Part shown: one piece after another, positions 19,375 through 28,559 of the stretch | Layout: the number at the start of each line of letters is the position of its first letter | Position numbering within the stretch: position 1 is the first letter of the stretch | Source: Nitrobacter sp051912485 | Lineage (GTDB): Bacteria > Pseudomonadota > Alphaproteobacteria > Rhizobiales > Xanthobacteraceae | Direction of reading: 5' to 3' | Length of the DNA stretch: 64,000 nucleotides | Assembly (NCBI RefSeq): GCF_051912485.1 | Contig: NZ_CP196822.1 | Coordinates: 3,100,001-3,164,000 of the forward strand | Program-made: the position numbers and the translations under genes | The notes under the pieces: generated by a model | The model's input: the letters and a program-made list of their open reading frames with translations, nothing else | The model's database searches: none | Told to the model about the DNA's origin: nothing

Positions 19375-20556
19375 ATGCTCTCGGTTTCGCCCACTTCGTT
19401 CCGCGATCATTATCAGGCCACCGTCGCCTCAGGCGCGATCGAGGCAGACCCTGCACAGGCGCGGGTGGTGGAAGCCCTCGCCGCGCTGGACGAGCGGCTC
19501 ACTACTTACAAGCCGGCCGGCAAGTCAGGCTTCCTCGATAAGCTCTTTCATTCCGACAATGCACCGCCTCCGAACGGGCTTTATATCTATGGCGATGTCG
19601 GGCGCGGCAAGACCATGCTGATGGACCTGTTCTTTCATGAGAGCCAAGTCGCCCACAAGCGTCGTATCCACTTCCATGAGTTCATGAACGACGTTCACGA
19701 GCGCATCTTCGCCTTTCGCCAGGCGATGGCGCGCGGCGAAATAGCCGACGCCGACGTCATTCAGCTCACCGCGACCTCGATCTTCGAGGAAGCCTGGCTT
19801 TTGTGTTTCGACGAATTTCATGTCACCGACATCGCCGATGCCATGATCCTCGGCCGCCTGTTCGCACGGCTGTTCGAACTCGGCACGATCGTGGTGGCGA
19901 CATCCAACGTCTCGCCGGACGGCCTCTACGAGGGCGGGCTCAATCGCGTGCTGTTCCTGCCATTCATCGCACAGATCGAGGAGCGCATGGACGTGCTGCG
20001 TCTCGATGCCCGCACCGATTTCCGCATGGAAAAGCTCGCCGGCGTCAGGATGTGGCTGACCCCCGCCGACGAGGCCGCCGAAGCAGCGCTCGACAAAGCC
20101 TGGGTGCTCATGACCGGCGGCGCGCCCTGCCAGCCGCGCGACATCGCAATCAAGGGCCACGTCCTGCATGTGCCGTGCTCGGCCAATGGCGTCGCGCGAT
20201 TTTCGTTTGCCGATCTCTGCGAGCAGCCGCTCGCGGCTTCCGACTATCTGCGGCTCGCGCGCGACTATCATACCCTCATCGTCGACCGCATTCCTAACAT
20301 GGACGCCGACCGCAACGCCGCCAAGCGGTTCATCGCACTGATCGACACGCTTTACGACAACGGCGTGAAACTGATGGCGTCAAGCACAACCGACCCGCTG
20401 TCGCTCTATCGCGCCAGCGACGGCTATGAGGCGAACGAATTCAAGCGCACCTCCTCGCGTCTGATCGAAATGGGCTCCGAATCCTACCTCGCACAGGCCC
20501 ACGGCCGCAGCGATTCCATCGCCAGCAGCTCCAGCACCGGACTGGTGGAGACATGA
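19375..20556 (+). CDS. zapE: Cell division protein ZapE (AFG1-family ATPase)
   Basis: A 393-residue AAA-like P-loop ATPase that associates with the FtsZ ring and is related to mitochondrial AFG1/LACE1. Walker A is GDVGRGKT (73-80), followed by MDLFF and the RIHFHEFM motif. Walker B is LLCFDEFHVTDIADAM, followed by VVATSNVSPDGLYEGGLNR. The ATG at 19375 places the conserved start as used elsewhere; GGAG at 19357 is a little far, so the start is slightly uncertain. The gene lies upstream of mdh in the same direction, an order conserved in many alphaproteobacteria. Confidence 0.94.
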   Translation: MLSVSPTSFRDHYQATVASGAIEADPAQARVVEALAALDERLTTYKPAGKSGFLDKLFHSDNAPPPNGLYIYGDVGRGKTMLMDLFFHESQVAHKRRIHFHEFMNDVHERIFAFRQAMARGEIADADVIQLTATSIFEEAWLLCFDEFHVTDIADAMILGRLFARLFELGTIVVATSNVSPDGLYEGGLNRVLFLPFIAQIEERMDVLRLDARTDFRMEKLAGVRMWLTPADEAAEAALDKAWVLMTGGAPCQPRDIAIKGHVLHVPCSANGVARFSFADLCEQPLAASDYLRLARDYHTLIVDRIPNMDADRNAAKRFIALIDTLYDNGVKLMASSTTDPLSLYRASDGYEANEFKRTSSRLIEMGSESYLAQAHGRSDSIASSSSTGLVET

Positions 20557-20671
20557 AATGCGAGCCCAACAATTGAGCGCAGCCCGACTTGAACGGGGGA
20601 GACGAAAGGTCTAACCACGGTCTTGTCGAGATTTTCCCTTCCTGCCTCTTGTCATCAAAGGACAATTTCCC

Positions 20672-21640
20672 ATGGCGCGCGACAAGATCGCCTTGATCGG
20701 CTCCGGTCAGATCGGAGGAACGCTCGCTCATCTCATCGGGCTGAAAGAACTCGGCGATGTCGTGATGTTCGATATCGCCGAAGGCATTCCGCAGGGTAAA
20801 TCTCTCGATATCGCACAGTCTTCGCCGGTGGATGGGTTCGACGCCAAACTGACCGGCGCCAATTCCTATGACGCGCTCGACGGCGCCAAGGTCTGCATCG
20901 TGACCGCCGGTGTCCCGCGCAAGCCGGGCATGAGCCGCGACGATCTCTTGGGTATCAATCTCAAGGTGATGGAGCAGGTCGGTGCCGGCATCAAGAAATA
21001 CGCGCCCGACGCCTTCGTCATCTGCATCACCAATCCGCTCGACGCCATGGTGTGGGCGCTGCAGAAAGCGTCCGGCATGCCGGCAAAGAAGGTGGTCGGC
21101 ATGGCCGGCGTGCTGGACTCCTCGCGCTTCCGTTATTTCCTCGCCGACGAATTCAACGTGTCGGTGGAAGACGTCACGGCCTTCGTGCTCGGCGGCCATG
21201 GCGACAGCATGGTGCCACTGGTGAAATACTCGACCGTGGCTGGCATTCCGCTGCCGGATCTCGTCAAGATGGGCTGGACGTCGCAGGCGCGTATCGATGA
21301 GATCGTCGACCGCACCCGCAACGGCGGCGCAGAGATCGTCAACCTGTTGAAGACCGGCTCGGCGTTCTACGCACCCGCTGCCTCCGCGATCGCGATGGCC
21401 GAAAGCTATCTGCGTGACAAGAAGCGCGTGCTGCCATGCGCCGCCTATCTCAACGGCGAGTACGGCGTAAAGGACATGTATGTCGGCGTTCCCGTGGTGA
21501 TCGGCGCCAAGGGCGTCGAGCGCATTGTTGAGATCGAGCTGGCCGGCAAGGATCGCGAAGCCTTCGACAAATCGGTCGGCGCAGTTCAGGGGCTCATCGA
21601 TGCCTGCAAGAAGATCGCGCCCGATCTGCTGGACCGCTGA
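20672..21640 (+). CDS. mdh: Malate dehydrogenase (NAD)
   Basis: Interconverts malate and oxaloacetate in the TCA cycle. The 322-residue protein belongs to the LDH-like MDH class of alphaproteobacteria. Visible features are the N-terminal Rossmann motif IGSGQIGGTLAHL, the substrate-binding TAGVPRKPGMSRDDLL loop (Arg for dicarboxylate specificity), ITNPLDAMVW, and the catalytic His in LGGHGDSMVPL. An AAAGGA RBS lies upstream of the ATG. It is the first gene of a run that continues with sucC, sucD, sucA, sucB and lpdA. Confidence 0.97.
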   Translation: MARDKIALIGSGQIGGTLAHLIGLKELGDVVMFDIAEGIPQGKSLDIAQSSPVDGFDAKLTGANSYDALDGAKVCIVTAGVPRKPGMSRDDLLGINLKVMEQVGAGIKKYAPDAFVICITNPLDAMVWALQKASGMPAKKVVGMAGVLDSSRFRYFLADEFNVSVEDVTAFVLGGHGDSMVPLVKYSTVAGIPLPDLVKMGWTSQARIDEIVDRTRNGGAEIVNLLKTGSAFYAPAASAIAMAESYLRDKKRVLPCAAYLNGEYGVKDMYVGVPVVIGAKGVERIVEIELAGKDREAFDKSVGAVQGLIDACKKIAPDLLDR

Positions 21641-21734
21641 TCGGCCGCTATCATCGCAGGGCGACTGTCTGCCCCTGCCCTCCGACTGGTCTGTCGCTGG
21701 TGTATCTATGACAGACGGAAACTGGTGAAGTCGA

Positions 21735-21760
21735 AATTGTCCCTGCCAATTGTCCCTGCC
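21735..21760. repeat. Perfect 13-bp tandem duplication upstream of sucC
   Basis: AATTGTCCCTGCC occurs twice head to tail (21735-21747 and 21748-21760), just before the sucC ribosome-binding site GGAGG at about 21768. Its role, if any, is unknown; it would lie in the mRNA leader or the mdh-sucC spacer. Confidence 0.8.
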
Positions 21761-21780
21761 CCGGGTCGGAGGACGTCCAG

Positions 21781-22980
21781 ATGAACATCCACGAATATCA
21801 GGCCAAGGCGTTGCTGCGCGAGTTCGGCGTGCCGGTCTCGCGCGGGGTGCCGGTGCTGAAGGCATCGGAAGCCGAGGCCGCGGCGAAAACGCTGGGAGGT
21901 CCGGTCTGGGTGGTGAAAAGCCAGATCCACGCGGGCGGCCGCGGCAAGGGCAAGTTCAAGGAAGCCTCCGCCGGCGACCAGGGCGGCGTCCGTCTCGCCA
22001 AATCGATCGACGAGGTGAAGCAGTTCGCCAAGCAGATGCTCGGCGCGACGCTGGTTACCGTGCAAACCGGCCCCGCCGGCAAGCAGGTCAATCGCCTCTA
22101 CATCGAGGAAGGCTCTGACATCGACAAGGAGTTCTATCTTTCGGCACTGGTCGACCGCGAAACGTCAAGGGTCGCGTTCGTGGTCTCCACCGAGGGCGGG
22201 GTGAACATCGAGGACGTCGCCCACAAAATGCCTGAGAAAATTGTGACCTTCTCGGTCGATCCCGCCACCGGCGTGATGGGCCACCACGGCCGCACCGTCG
22301 CCAAGGCGTTGGGATTGCGCGGCGACCTCGCCAAGCAGGCGGAGAAGCTGGTCGCGCAGCTCTACAACGCCTTCATCGCCAAGGACATGGCGATGCTGGA
22401 GATTAATCCGCTGGTTGTCACCAAACAGGGCGAGTTGCGCGTGCTCGACGCCAAGGTGTCGTTCGACGACAATGCGCTGTACCGCCAATCGGACACGGTG
22501 GCGCTGCGCGACGAGAGCGAGGAAGACGCCAAGGAAATCGAGGCGTCGAGGTTCGATCTGAGCTACGTCGCGCTCGACGGGCAGATCGGCTGCATGGTCA
22601 ACGGCGCCGGCCTCGCCATGGCGACCATGGACATCATCAAGCTCTACGGCATGGCGCCTGCGAACTTTCTCGATGTCGGCGGCGGCGCCACCAAGGACAA
22701 AGTCGCGGCCGCCTTCAAGATTATCACCGCGGATCCGAACGTGAAGGGCATCCTCGTCAACATTTTCGGCGGCATCATGAAGTGCGACGTCATCGCCGAC
22801 GGCGTCGTCGCCGCGGTGAAGCAGGTCGGTCTCAATGTCCCGCTGGTGGTTCGCCTCGAAGGCACCAACGTCGATGCCGGCAAGAAGATCATCCGCGAGT
22901 CCGGCCTCAACGTGCTGCCGGCCGACGATCTCGACGACGCCGCACAGAAGATCGTCGAGGCCGTGAAAGAAGCGGCGTAG
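21781..22980 (+). CDS. sucC: Succinate-CoA ligase (ADP/GDP-forming), beta subunit
   Basis: With SucD, converts succinyl-CoA to succinate with substrate-level phosphorylation. The 399-residue protein starts with the ATP-grasp MNIHEYQAKALLREFGVPVS. Other visible parts are the VVKSQIHAGGRGKGKFKE nucleotide-binding stretch, MLEINPLVVT, and the C-terminal flavodoxin-like half with NGAGLAMATMDIIKLYG, FLDVGGGATKDKV and VNIFGGIMKCD. The GGAGG ribosome site spaced 8 bases from the ATG is good. It is followed 57 bp later by sucD. Confidence 0.98.
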   Translation: MNIHEYQAKALLREFGVPVSRGVPVLKASEAEAAAKTLGGPVWVVKSQIHAGGRGKGKFKEASAGDQGGVRLAKSIDEVKQFAKQMLGATLVTVQTGPAGKQVNRLYIEEGSDIDKEFYLSALVDRETSRVAFVVSTEGGVNIEDVAHKMPEKIVTFSVDPATGVMGHHGRTVAKALGLRGDLAKQAEKLVAQLYNAFIAKDMAMLEINPLVVTKQGELRVLDAKVSFDDNALYRQSDTVALRDESEEDAKEIEASRFDLSYVALDGQIGCMVNGAGLAMATMDIIKLYGMAPANFLDVGGGATKDKVAAAFKIITADPNVKGILVNIFGGIMKCDVIADGVVAAVKQVGLNVPLVVRLEGTNVDAGKKIIRESGLNVLPADDLDDAAQKIVEAVKEAA

Positions 22981-23037
22981 GCCTCATCGTTACACCGCCC
23001 GACCGGCACCCCTGGACAGTCCAAAAGGTAGCATCCG

Positions 23038-23922
23038 ATGTCCATCCTCATCGACAAGAACACCAGGGTCATTTGCCAGGGCTTCACCGGCAAGAACGGC
23101 ACGTTCCACTCCGAGGCCGCGATCGCCTACGGCACAAAGATGGTGGGCGGCACTTCGCCGGGCAAAGGTGGCAGCAAGCACCTCGACCTGCCGGTGTTCG
23201 ACACCGTGCGGGAAGCGCGCGAGGCGACCGGTGCTGACGCCAGCGTGATCTACGTGCCGCCGCCGGGCGCGGCGGATGCGATCTGCGAGGCCATCGACGC
23301 CGAGATCCCGCTGATCGTCTGCATCACCGAGGGCATTCCGGTGCTGGATATGGTGCGGGTCAAGCGTTCGCTGTCGGGATCGAAGTCGCGGCTCATCGGG
23401 CCGAATTGTCCGGGCGTCGTGACGGCCGGCGAATGCAAGATCGGAATCATGCCCGCGAACATCTTCAAGCCGGGCAATGTCGGCATCGTTTCCCGCTCGG
23501 GCACGTTGACCTATGAGGCGGTATTTCAGACCAGCCAGGAGGGCCTTGGTCAGACGACGGCGGTCGGCATCGGCGGCGACCCGGTCAAGGGCACCGAATT
23601 CATCGACATGCTGGAAATGTTCCTGGCCGATCCCAAAACCAGCTCGATCGTGATGATCGGCGAGATCGGCGGTTCAGCCGAGGAAGACGCCGCCCAGTTT
23701 CTGATCGACGAGGCCAAACGCGGCCGCAGCAAGCCGACGATCGGCTTTATCGCGGGCGTCACCGCACCTCCCGGCCGCCGCATGGGCCATGCCGGCGCAA
23801 TCATATCCGGCGGCAAGGGTGATGCCGCGTCCAAAACCGCAGCCATGGAAGCTGCCGGCATCATTGTCTCGCCGTCGCCGGCGCGGCTCGGAAAGACCCT
23901 TGTCGAAAAATTGAAGTCCTGA
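23038..23922 (+). CDS. sucD: Succinate-CoA ligase, alpha subunit
   Basis: CoA-binding and phosphohistidine subunit of succinyl-CoA synthetase, 294 residues. Visible features are the CoA-binding Rossmann region VICQGFTGKNGTFHSE, VYVPPPGAADAI-type segments, and the phosphorylated histidine H251 in MGHAGAIISGGKG. It directly follows sucC; sucA begins about 130 bp downstream. Confidence 0.98.
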   Translation: MSILIDKNTRVICQGFTGKNGTFHSEAAIAYGTKMVGGTSPGKGGSKHLDLPVFDTVREAREATGADASVIYVPPPGAADAICEAIDAEIPLIVCITEGIPVLDMVRVKRSLSGSKSRLIGPNCPGVVTAGECKIGIMPANIFKPGNVGIVSRSGTLTYEAVFQTSQEGLGQTTAVGIGGDPVKGTEFIDMLEMFLADPKTSSIVMIGEIGGSAEEDAAQFLIDEAKRGRSKPTIGFIAGVTAPPGRRMGHAGAIISGGKGDAASKTAAMEAAGIIVSPSPARLGKTLVEKLKS

Positions 23923-24035
23923 TTCAAACTTTGGTTCTTTTCGGCGCGAAGTTTCGCCCCAAATAAGGTAAAAAGTTCGGATTCGCGCTGATCCCGCTTC
24001 GGAATCGGCGAATGCGCCGTCTGTTACGCGCAAGA

Positions 24036-24070
24036 CTCGTCAGGACGCGATATGTCTCGTCAGAACGCGA
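24036..24070. repeat. Near-perfect 15-bp direct repeat spanning the sucA start
   Basis: CTCGTCAGGACGCGA (24036-24050) and CTCGTCAGAACGCGA (24056-24070) flank the ATG at 24052. The upstream copy contains the AGGA that serves as the sucA ribosome site; the downstream copy encodes residues S2-A7. This looks like a local duplication. Confidence 0.7.
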
Positions 24071-27009
24071 ATGCAGCATTTGCCCTTTCCTCGTTCTTGC
24101 ACGGCGTGAATGCCACTTACATCGACGGTCTCTATGCCCGCTACGAAAAAGACCCCGGCTCGGTCGATGCCGAGTGGCAAGAGTTTTTCAAAAGCCTGAA
24201 GGACACTCCCGAGGACGTTCGAAAGAATGCGGAAGGTCCGTCCTGGGAGCAGGCGAATTGGCCGCTGGCGCCGCAGGATGACCTCACCTCCGCCCTCGAC
24301 GGCAACTGGGCGCAGATCGAGAAGGCCGTAAGCGCCAAGGTGCAGGAGAAGGCACAACCGAAAGATTCGGCGCTGGCCGGCGTCGATGTCAACCAGGCCA
24401 CCCGCGATTCGGTTCGCGCGCTGATGCTGATCCGAGCCTATCGCATGCGCGGACATTTCCACGCCAAACTCGATCCGCTCGGTCTCGAACCTGCGCGCGA
24501 TCACGAAGAACTCGATCCGCGCGCCTACGGCTTCACCGATGCCGACATGGATCGCAAGATCTTCCTCGACCACGTCCTGGGCCTCGAATACGGCACGCTG
24601 CGCGAGATCGTGGCGATCTGCGAGCGGACCTACTGCCAAACGCTCGGCGTCGAGTTTATGCACATTTCGAACGGCGCGCAGAAGGGCTGGATTCAGGAAC
24701 GCATCGAGGGGCCGGACAAGGAGATCAGCTTCACGCCGGAAGGCCGTCGCGCCATCCTGAAGAAGCTCATCGAGGCAGAGGGCTTCGAGAGGTTCTGCGA
24801 CGTCAAGTTCACCGGCACCAAGCGCTTCGGTCTCGACGGCGCCGAATCCTTGATTCCGGCGCTGGAGCAGATCATCAAGCGGGGCGGCAATCTCGGCGTC
24901 AAGGAAATCGTGGTCGGCATGCCGCACCGCGGACGGCTCAACGTGCTGACGCAGGTGATGGGCAAGCCGCATCGCGCGCTATTTCACGAATTCAAGGGCG
25001 GCTCGGCCAATCCCGACGTCGTGGAAGGCTCGGGCGACGTCAAGTATCATCTCGGCGCCTCAAGCGACCGCGAGTTCGACAACAACCGGATCCACCTGTC
25101 ACTGACCGCCAACCCCTCGCACCTCGAGATCGTCGATCCGGTGGTCCTCGGCAAGGTGCGCGCCAAGCAGGACCAGCACGGCGATCCGCCCGACCAGCGC
25201 AACTCGGTGCTGCCGCTCTTGATGCACGGCGACGCCGCCTTCGCGGGGCAGGGCGTGGTGGCGGAATGCTTCGCGCTGTCGGACCTCAAGGGCTACCGCA
25301 CCGGCGGCTCGATCCACTTCATCGTCAACAACCAGATCGGCTTCACCACCTATCCGCGCTATTCGCGCTCGTCGCCCTATCCGTCCGACGTCGCGAAGAT
25401 GATCGACGCGCCGATCTTCCACGTCAACGGCGACGATCCGGAAGCGGTGGTGTTCGCGGCCAAGGTGGCAACAGAATTCCGGCAGAAGTTCCACAAGCCG
25501 GTCGTTATCGACATGTTCTGCTATCGCCGTCACGGTCACAACGAAGGCGACGAGCCATCGTTTACCAATCCGATGATGTACAAGAAGATCGCTGCGCACC
25601 CCTCGACGCTCGAACTGTATGCGAAGCGGCTGACCGCGGAAGGCGTCATAACCGAGGCCGAAATCGAAAAGCTGAAAGCTGACTGGCGCGCACGGCTCGA
25701 CACCGAATTCGAGGCCGGCACCGGCTACAAGCCGAACAAGGCCGACTGGCTCGACGGCAAGTGGGCGGGCCTCAAGCTCGCCGATCAGGAGGAGGAGCCG
25801 CGTCGTGGCGTCACCGGCGTGGACATCGTGACGCTGAAGGAGATCGGCCGCAGCATCACCCAGGTGCCGGACGGCTTCCGCGTGCATCGCACAGTGCAGC
25901 GCTTCCTCGAAAACCGCGCCAAGGCGATCGACAGCGGCGCCGGTCTCGACTGGGCGACGGCTGAGGCGCTGGCGTTCTGCACCCTGATGCTCGAGGGCCA
26001 TAATGTCCGGCTGTCCGGCCAGGACAGCGAACGCGGCACCTTCTCGCAGCGGCATTCGGTGCTGTTCGATCAGCAGGACGAGAGCCGTTACACGCCGTTC
26101 AACCATCTCGGCAAGAAGCAGGGCGGCTACGAGGTCATCAACTCGCTGCTGTCGGAAGAAGCGGTGCTCGGCTTCGAATACGGCTATTCGCTCGCGGAGC
26201 CCAACACGCTCACGCTGTGGGAAGCGCAGTTCGGCGATTTCGCCAACGGCGCGCAGGTGGTGTTCGACCAGTTCATCTCCGCTGGAGAACGCAAGTGGCT
26301 GCGCATGTCGGGCCTCGTCTGCATGCTGCCTCACGGCTATGAAGGCCAGGGGCCGGAGCACTCATCGGCGCGGCTGGAGCGATTCCTGCAGATGTGCGCG
26401 GAAGACAACATGCAGGTGGTCAACCTGACCACGCCGGCAAATCACTTTCATGCGCTGCGCCGGCAGTTGAACCGCCAGATCCGCAAGCCGCTGATCATGA
26501 TGACGCCGAAGTCGCTGCTGCGCCACAAGCGGGCGGTATCGCGCCTCGACGAACTCGGCGCCGACACCACGTTTCATCGTATCCTGTACGACGACGCGGC
26601 GATGCTGCCGGACCAGACAATCAGGCTGGTGGAAGACGAGAAGATCCGCCGCGTCGTGCTGTGCTCCGGCAAGGTCTACTACGACCTCTACGAGGAACGC
26701 GAAAAGCGCGGCATCAACGATGTCTACCTGTTGCGGATCGAACAACTGTATCCGGTGCCGCTGAAGGCGCTGGTGCAGGTACTCGGCAGTTTCAAGAAGG
26801 CCGAGATCGTCTGGTGCCAGGAGGAGCCGCGCAACATGGGCGCGTGGCACTTCATCGAACCCTATCTCGAATGGGTTCTGAATCAGATCGACGCCCCCAA
26901 CAAGCGCCCGCGTTATGCCGGCCGCGCCGCCGCCGCGGCCACCGCGACCGGGTTGATGTCGAAGCATCTTGCGCAACTCAAGGCGTTCATCGACGAGGCC
27001 CTCGACTGA
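24052..27009 (+). CDS. sucA: 2-oxoglutarate dehydrogenase E1 component
   Basis: Thiamine-diphosphate-dependent decarboxylase of the 2-oxoglutarate dehydrogenase complex, 985 residues as usual. The N-terminus (NAAFALSSFLHGVNATYIDGLYARY) is the E2-docking segment. HGDAAFAGQGVVAE and the VNNQIGFTT plus FHVNGDDPEAV region form the ThDP-binding domain; YRRHGHNEGDEPSFTNP and LLPHGYEGQGPEHSSARLERFLQ are equally diagnostic. It is upstream of sucB, separated by about 300 bp that contain two palindromes. Confidence 0.98.
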   Translation: MSRQNANAAFALSSFLHGVNATYIDGLYARYEKDPGSVDAEWQEFFKSLKDTPEDVRKNAEGPSWEQANWPLAPQDDLTSALDGNWAQIEKAVSAKVQEKAQPKDSALAGVDVNQATRDSVRALMLIRAYRMRGHFHAKLDPLGLEPARDHEELDPRAYGFTDADMDRKIFLDHVLGLEYGTLREIVAICERTYCQTLGVEFMHISNGAQKGWIQERIEGPDKEISFTPEGRRAILKKLIEAEGFERFCDVKFTGTKRFGLDGAESLIPALEQIIKRGGNLGVKEIVVGMPHRGRLNVLTQVMGKPHRALFHEFKGGSANPDVVEGSGDVKYHLGASSDREFDNNRIHLSLTANPSHLEIVDPVVLGKVRAKQDQHGDPPDQRNSVLPLLMHGDAAFAGQGVVAECFALSDLKGYRTGGSIHFIVNNQIGFTTYPRYSRSSPYPSDVAKMIDAPIFHVNGDDPEAVVFAAKVATEFRQKFHKPVVIDMFCYRRHGHNEGDEPSFTNPMMYKKIAAHPSTLELYAKRLTAEGVITEAEIEKLKADWRARLDTEFEAGTGYKPNKADWLDGKWAGLKLADQEEEPRRGVTGVDIVTLKEIGRSITQVPDGFRVHRTVQRFLENRAKAIDSGAGLDWATAEALAFCTLMLEGHNVRLSGQDSERGTFSQRHSVLFDQQDESRYTPFNHLGKKQGGYEVINSLLSEEAVLGFEYGYSLAEPNTLTLWEAQFGDFANGAQVVFDQFISAGERKWLRMSGLVCMLPHGYEGQGPEHSSARLERFLQMCAEDNMQVVNLTTPANHFHALRRQLNRQIRKPLIMMTPKSLLRHKRAVSRLDELGADTTFHRILYDDAAMLPDQTIRLVEDEKIRRVVLCSGKVYYDLYEEREKRGINDVYLLRIEQLYPVPLKALVQVLGSFKKAEIVWCQEEPRNMGAWHFIEPYLEWVLNQIDAPNKRPRYAGRAAAAATATGLMSKHLAQLKAFIDEALD

Positions 27010-27313
27010 CACGAACAGTCATGGTGGGGCTAAAACGCGAGGCACTACCAGTTGCAAATGTCTCTAGTGGATTGAATTTGACATTTGCGACCCACTTGGC
27101 CGTACGTCCCGACGCGAATGTCAAATTCAAAACGCCCCTGGCAACTTATATTTGCTAGTGATCCTTAGATGCTAACATTCGCAAAAAGGCGCGCTGAAAC
27201 GAGATGCGAATGTTAGAATCGGACCGCTACATCCATGCCGCTGTCTTTCCGATGACCGAATGAGTTCGTGGATGGCCGGAACGAATCAGGCCATGACGAA
27301 AAGGAAGATGATC
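27010..27313. other. sucA-sucB spacer with two related palindromes
   Basis: First pair: TTGAATTTGACATTTGC (27072-27088) and GCGAATGTCAAATTCAA (27114-27130), complementary at 16 of 17 positions, 25-base loop. Second pair: CTAACATTCGCA (27172-27183) and TGCGAATGTTAG (27205-27216), perfectly complementary, 21-base loop. All four arms share an ACATTYGC core. The remainder has no gene. The stems could act as processing or attenuation sites between sucA and sucB, or be a dispersed repeat. Confidence 0.8.
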
Positions 27314-28540
27314 ATGACTGAGATACGCGTTCCGACGCTCGGCGAATCGGTGACCGAGGCGACCATCGGAAAATGGTTCAAGAAGCCCGGCGATGCCGTG
27401 GCCGTCGACGAGCCGCTCGTCGAGCTCGAAACCGACAAGGTGACCATCGAGGTGCCCGCGCCCTCCGCCGGCACGCTCGGCGAGATCGTCGCCAGGGACG
27501 GCGAGACGGTCGCCGTCGGCGCGTTGCTTGGACAGATTTCCGATGGTGCGGCACCCGCAAAAGCTGCCGCGCCGGCTGCGCAGCCTGCTGCCGCCGCTCC
27601 GGCTTCTCCTGCCCCGGCGCAAAAATCGCCGCCGGCCGATGCGCCGCTGGCGCCCTCGGTGCGAAAACTCTCCGCCGAGAGCGGTGTCGACGTCTCGACC
27701 GTGCCGGGCTCCGGCAAGGATGGCCGCATCACCAAGGGCGACATGCTGGCCGCGATCGAGAAGGCGGCATCGGCGCCGACCCCGGTCAACCAGCCGGCCG
27801 CCGCCGTGCAGGCGCGCGCGCCCTCGCCGCCCGACGACGCCGCGCGCGAGGAACGCGTGAAGATGACGCGGCTGCGCCAGACCATCGCGCGCCGCCTCAA
27901 GGAGGTGCAGAATACCGCCGCGATGCTGACGACCTTCAACGAGGTCGACATGACCAGCGTCATGGCGCTGCGTGCGCACTACAAGGAAGCGTTCGAGAAG
28001 AAGCACGGCGCCAAGCTCGGCTTCATGGGTTTCTTCACCAAGGCCTGCGTCCAGGCGTTGAAGGACATACCCGCCGTCAACGCCGAGATCGACGGGACCG
28101 ACCTGATCTACAAGAACTACTATCACATCGGCGTCGCGGTGGGCACCGATAAGGGCCTCGTTGTGCCGGTCGTGCGCGACTGCGACCGCAAGTCGATCGC
28201 CGAGATCGAAAAGAGCATCGCCGATTACGGCCGCCGCGCCCGCGACGGCCAGCTGAAGATCGAGGAGATGCAGGGCGGCACCTTCACCATCACCAACGGC
28301 GGCATCTACGGCTCGCTGATGTCGACGCCGATCCTGAACGCGCCGCAGGCCGGCATCCTCGGCATGCACAAAATTCAGGAACGGCCAATGGCGATCGGCG
28401 GCAAGGTGGAAATCCGCCCGATGATGTATCTCGCGCTCTCCTACGACCACCGCGTCATCGACGGCAAGGAGGCCGTCACCTTCCTCGTGCGCGTCAAGGA
28501 ATCGCTCGAAGACCCGGCACGGCTGGTGCTGGATCTGTAG
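27314..28540 (+). CDS. sucB: Dihydrolipoyllysine succinyltransferase (E2 of 2-oxoglutarate dehydrogenase)
   Basis: A 408-residue E2 component. The lipoyl domain (1-75) carries the lipoylated K42 in ELETDKVTIEV. An Ala/Pro-rich linker (78-112) follows, then the peripheral-subunit-binding domain (112-149, APSVRKLSAESGV). The catalytic domain has the acyltransferase motif H379xxxD383 in YDHRVIDGKEA. The start is ATG 27314, with AAGGAAG about 7 bases upstream; in-frame ATGs at 27260, 27296 and 27308 are less well placed. Unusually, a gene of unknown function sits between it and lpdA. Confidence 0.97.
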   Translation: MTEIRVPTLGESVTEATIGKWFKKPGDAVAVDEPLVELETDKVTIEVPAPSAGTLGEIVARDGETVAVGALLGQISDGAAPAKAAAPAAQPAAAAPASPAPAQKSPPADAPLAPSVRKLSAESGVDVSTVPGSGKDGRITKGDMLAAIEKAASAPTPVNQPAAAVQARAPSPPDDAAREERVKMTRLRQTIARRLKEVQNTAAMLTTFNEVDMTSVMALRAHYKEAFEKKHGAKLGFMGFFTKACVQALKDIPAVNAEIDGTDLIYKNYYHIGVAVGTDKGLVVPVVRDCDRKSIAEIEKSIADYGRRARDGQLKIEEMQGGTFTITNGGIYGSLMSTPILNAPQAGILGMHKIQERPMAIGGKVEIRPMMYLALSYDHRVIDGKEAVTFLVRVKESLEDPARLVLDL

Positions 28541-28559
28541 TTCAAGCTAAGGGAACCAC

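Noticed and set aside
20441..21865. A 474-codon open frame opposite mdh
   Set aside because: Antisense to malate dehydrogenase and the zapE end; His/Asp/Arg-rich translation typical of shadows.
27010..27313. Possible transposon remnant between sucA and sucB
   Set aside because: Inverted repeats are present, but there is no coding remnant, target duplication or match to known terminal repeats that I can see; kept as palindromes only.
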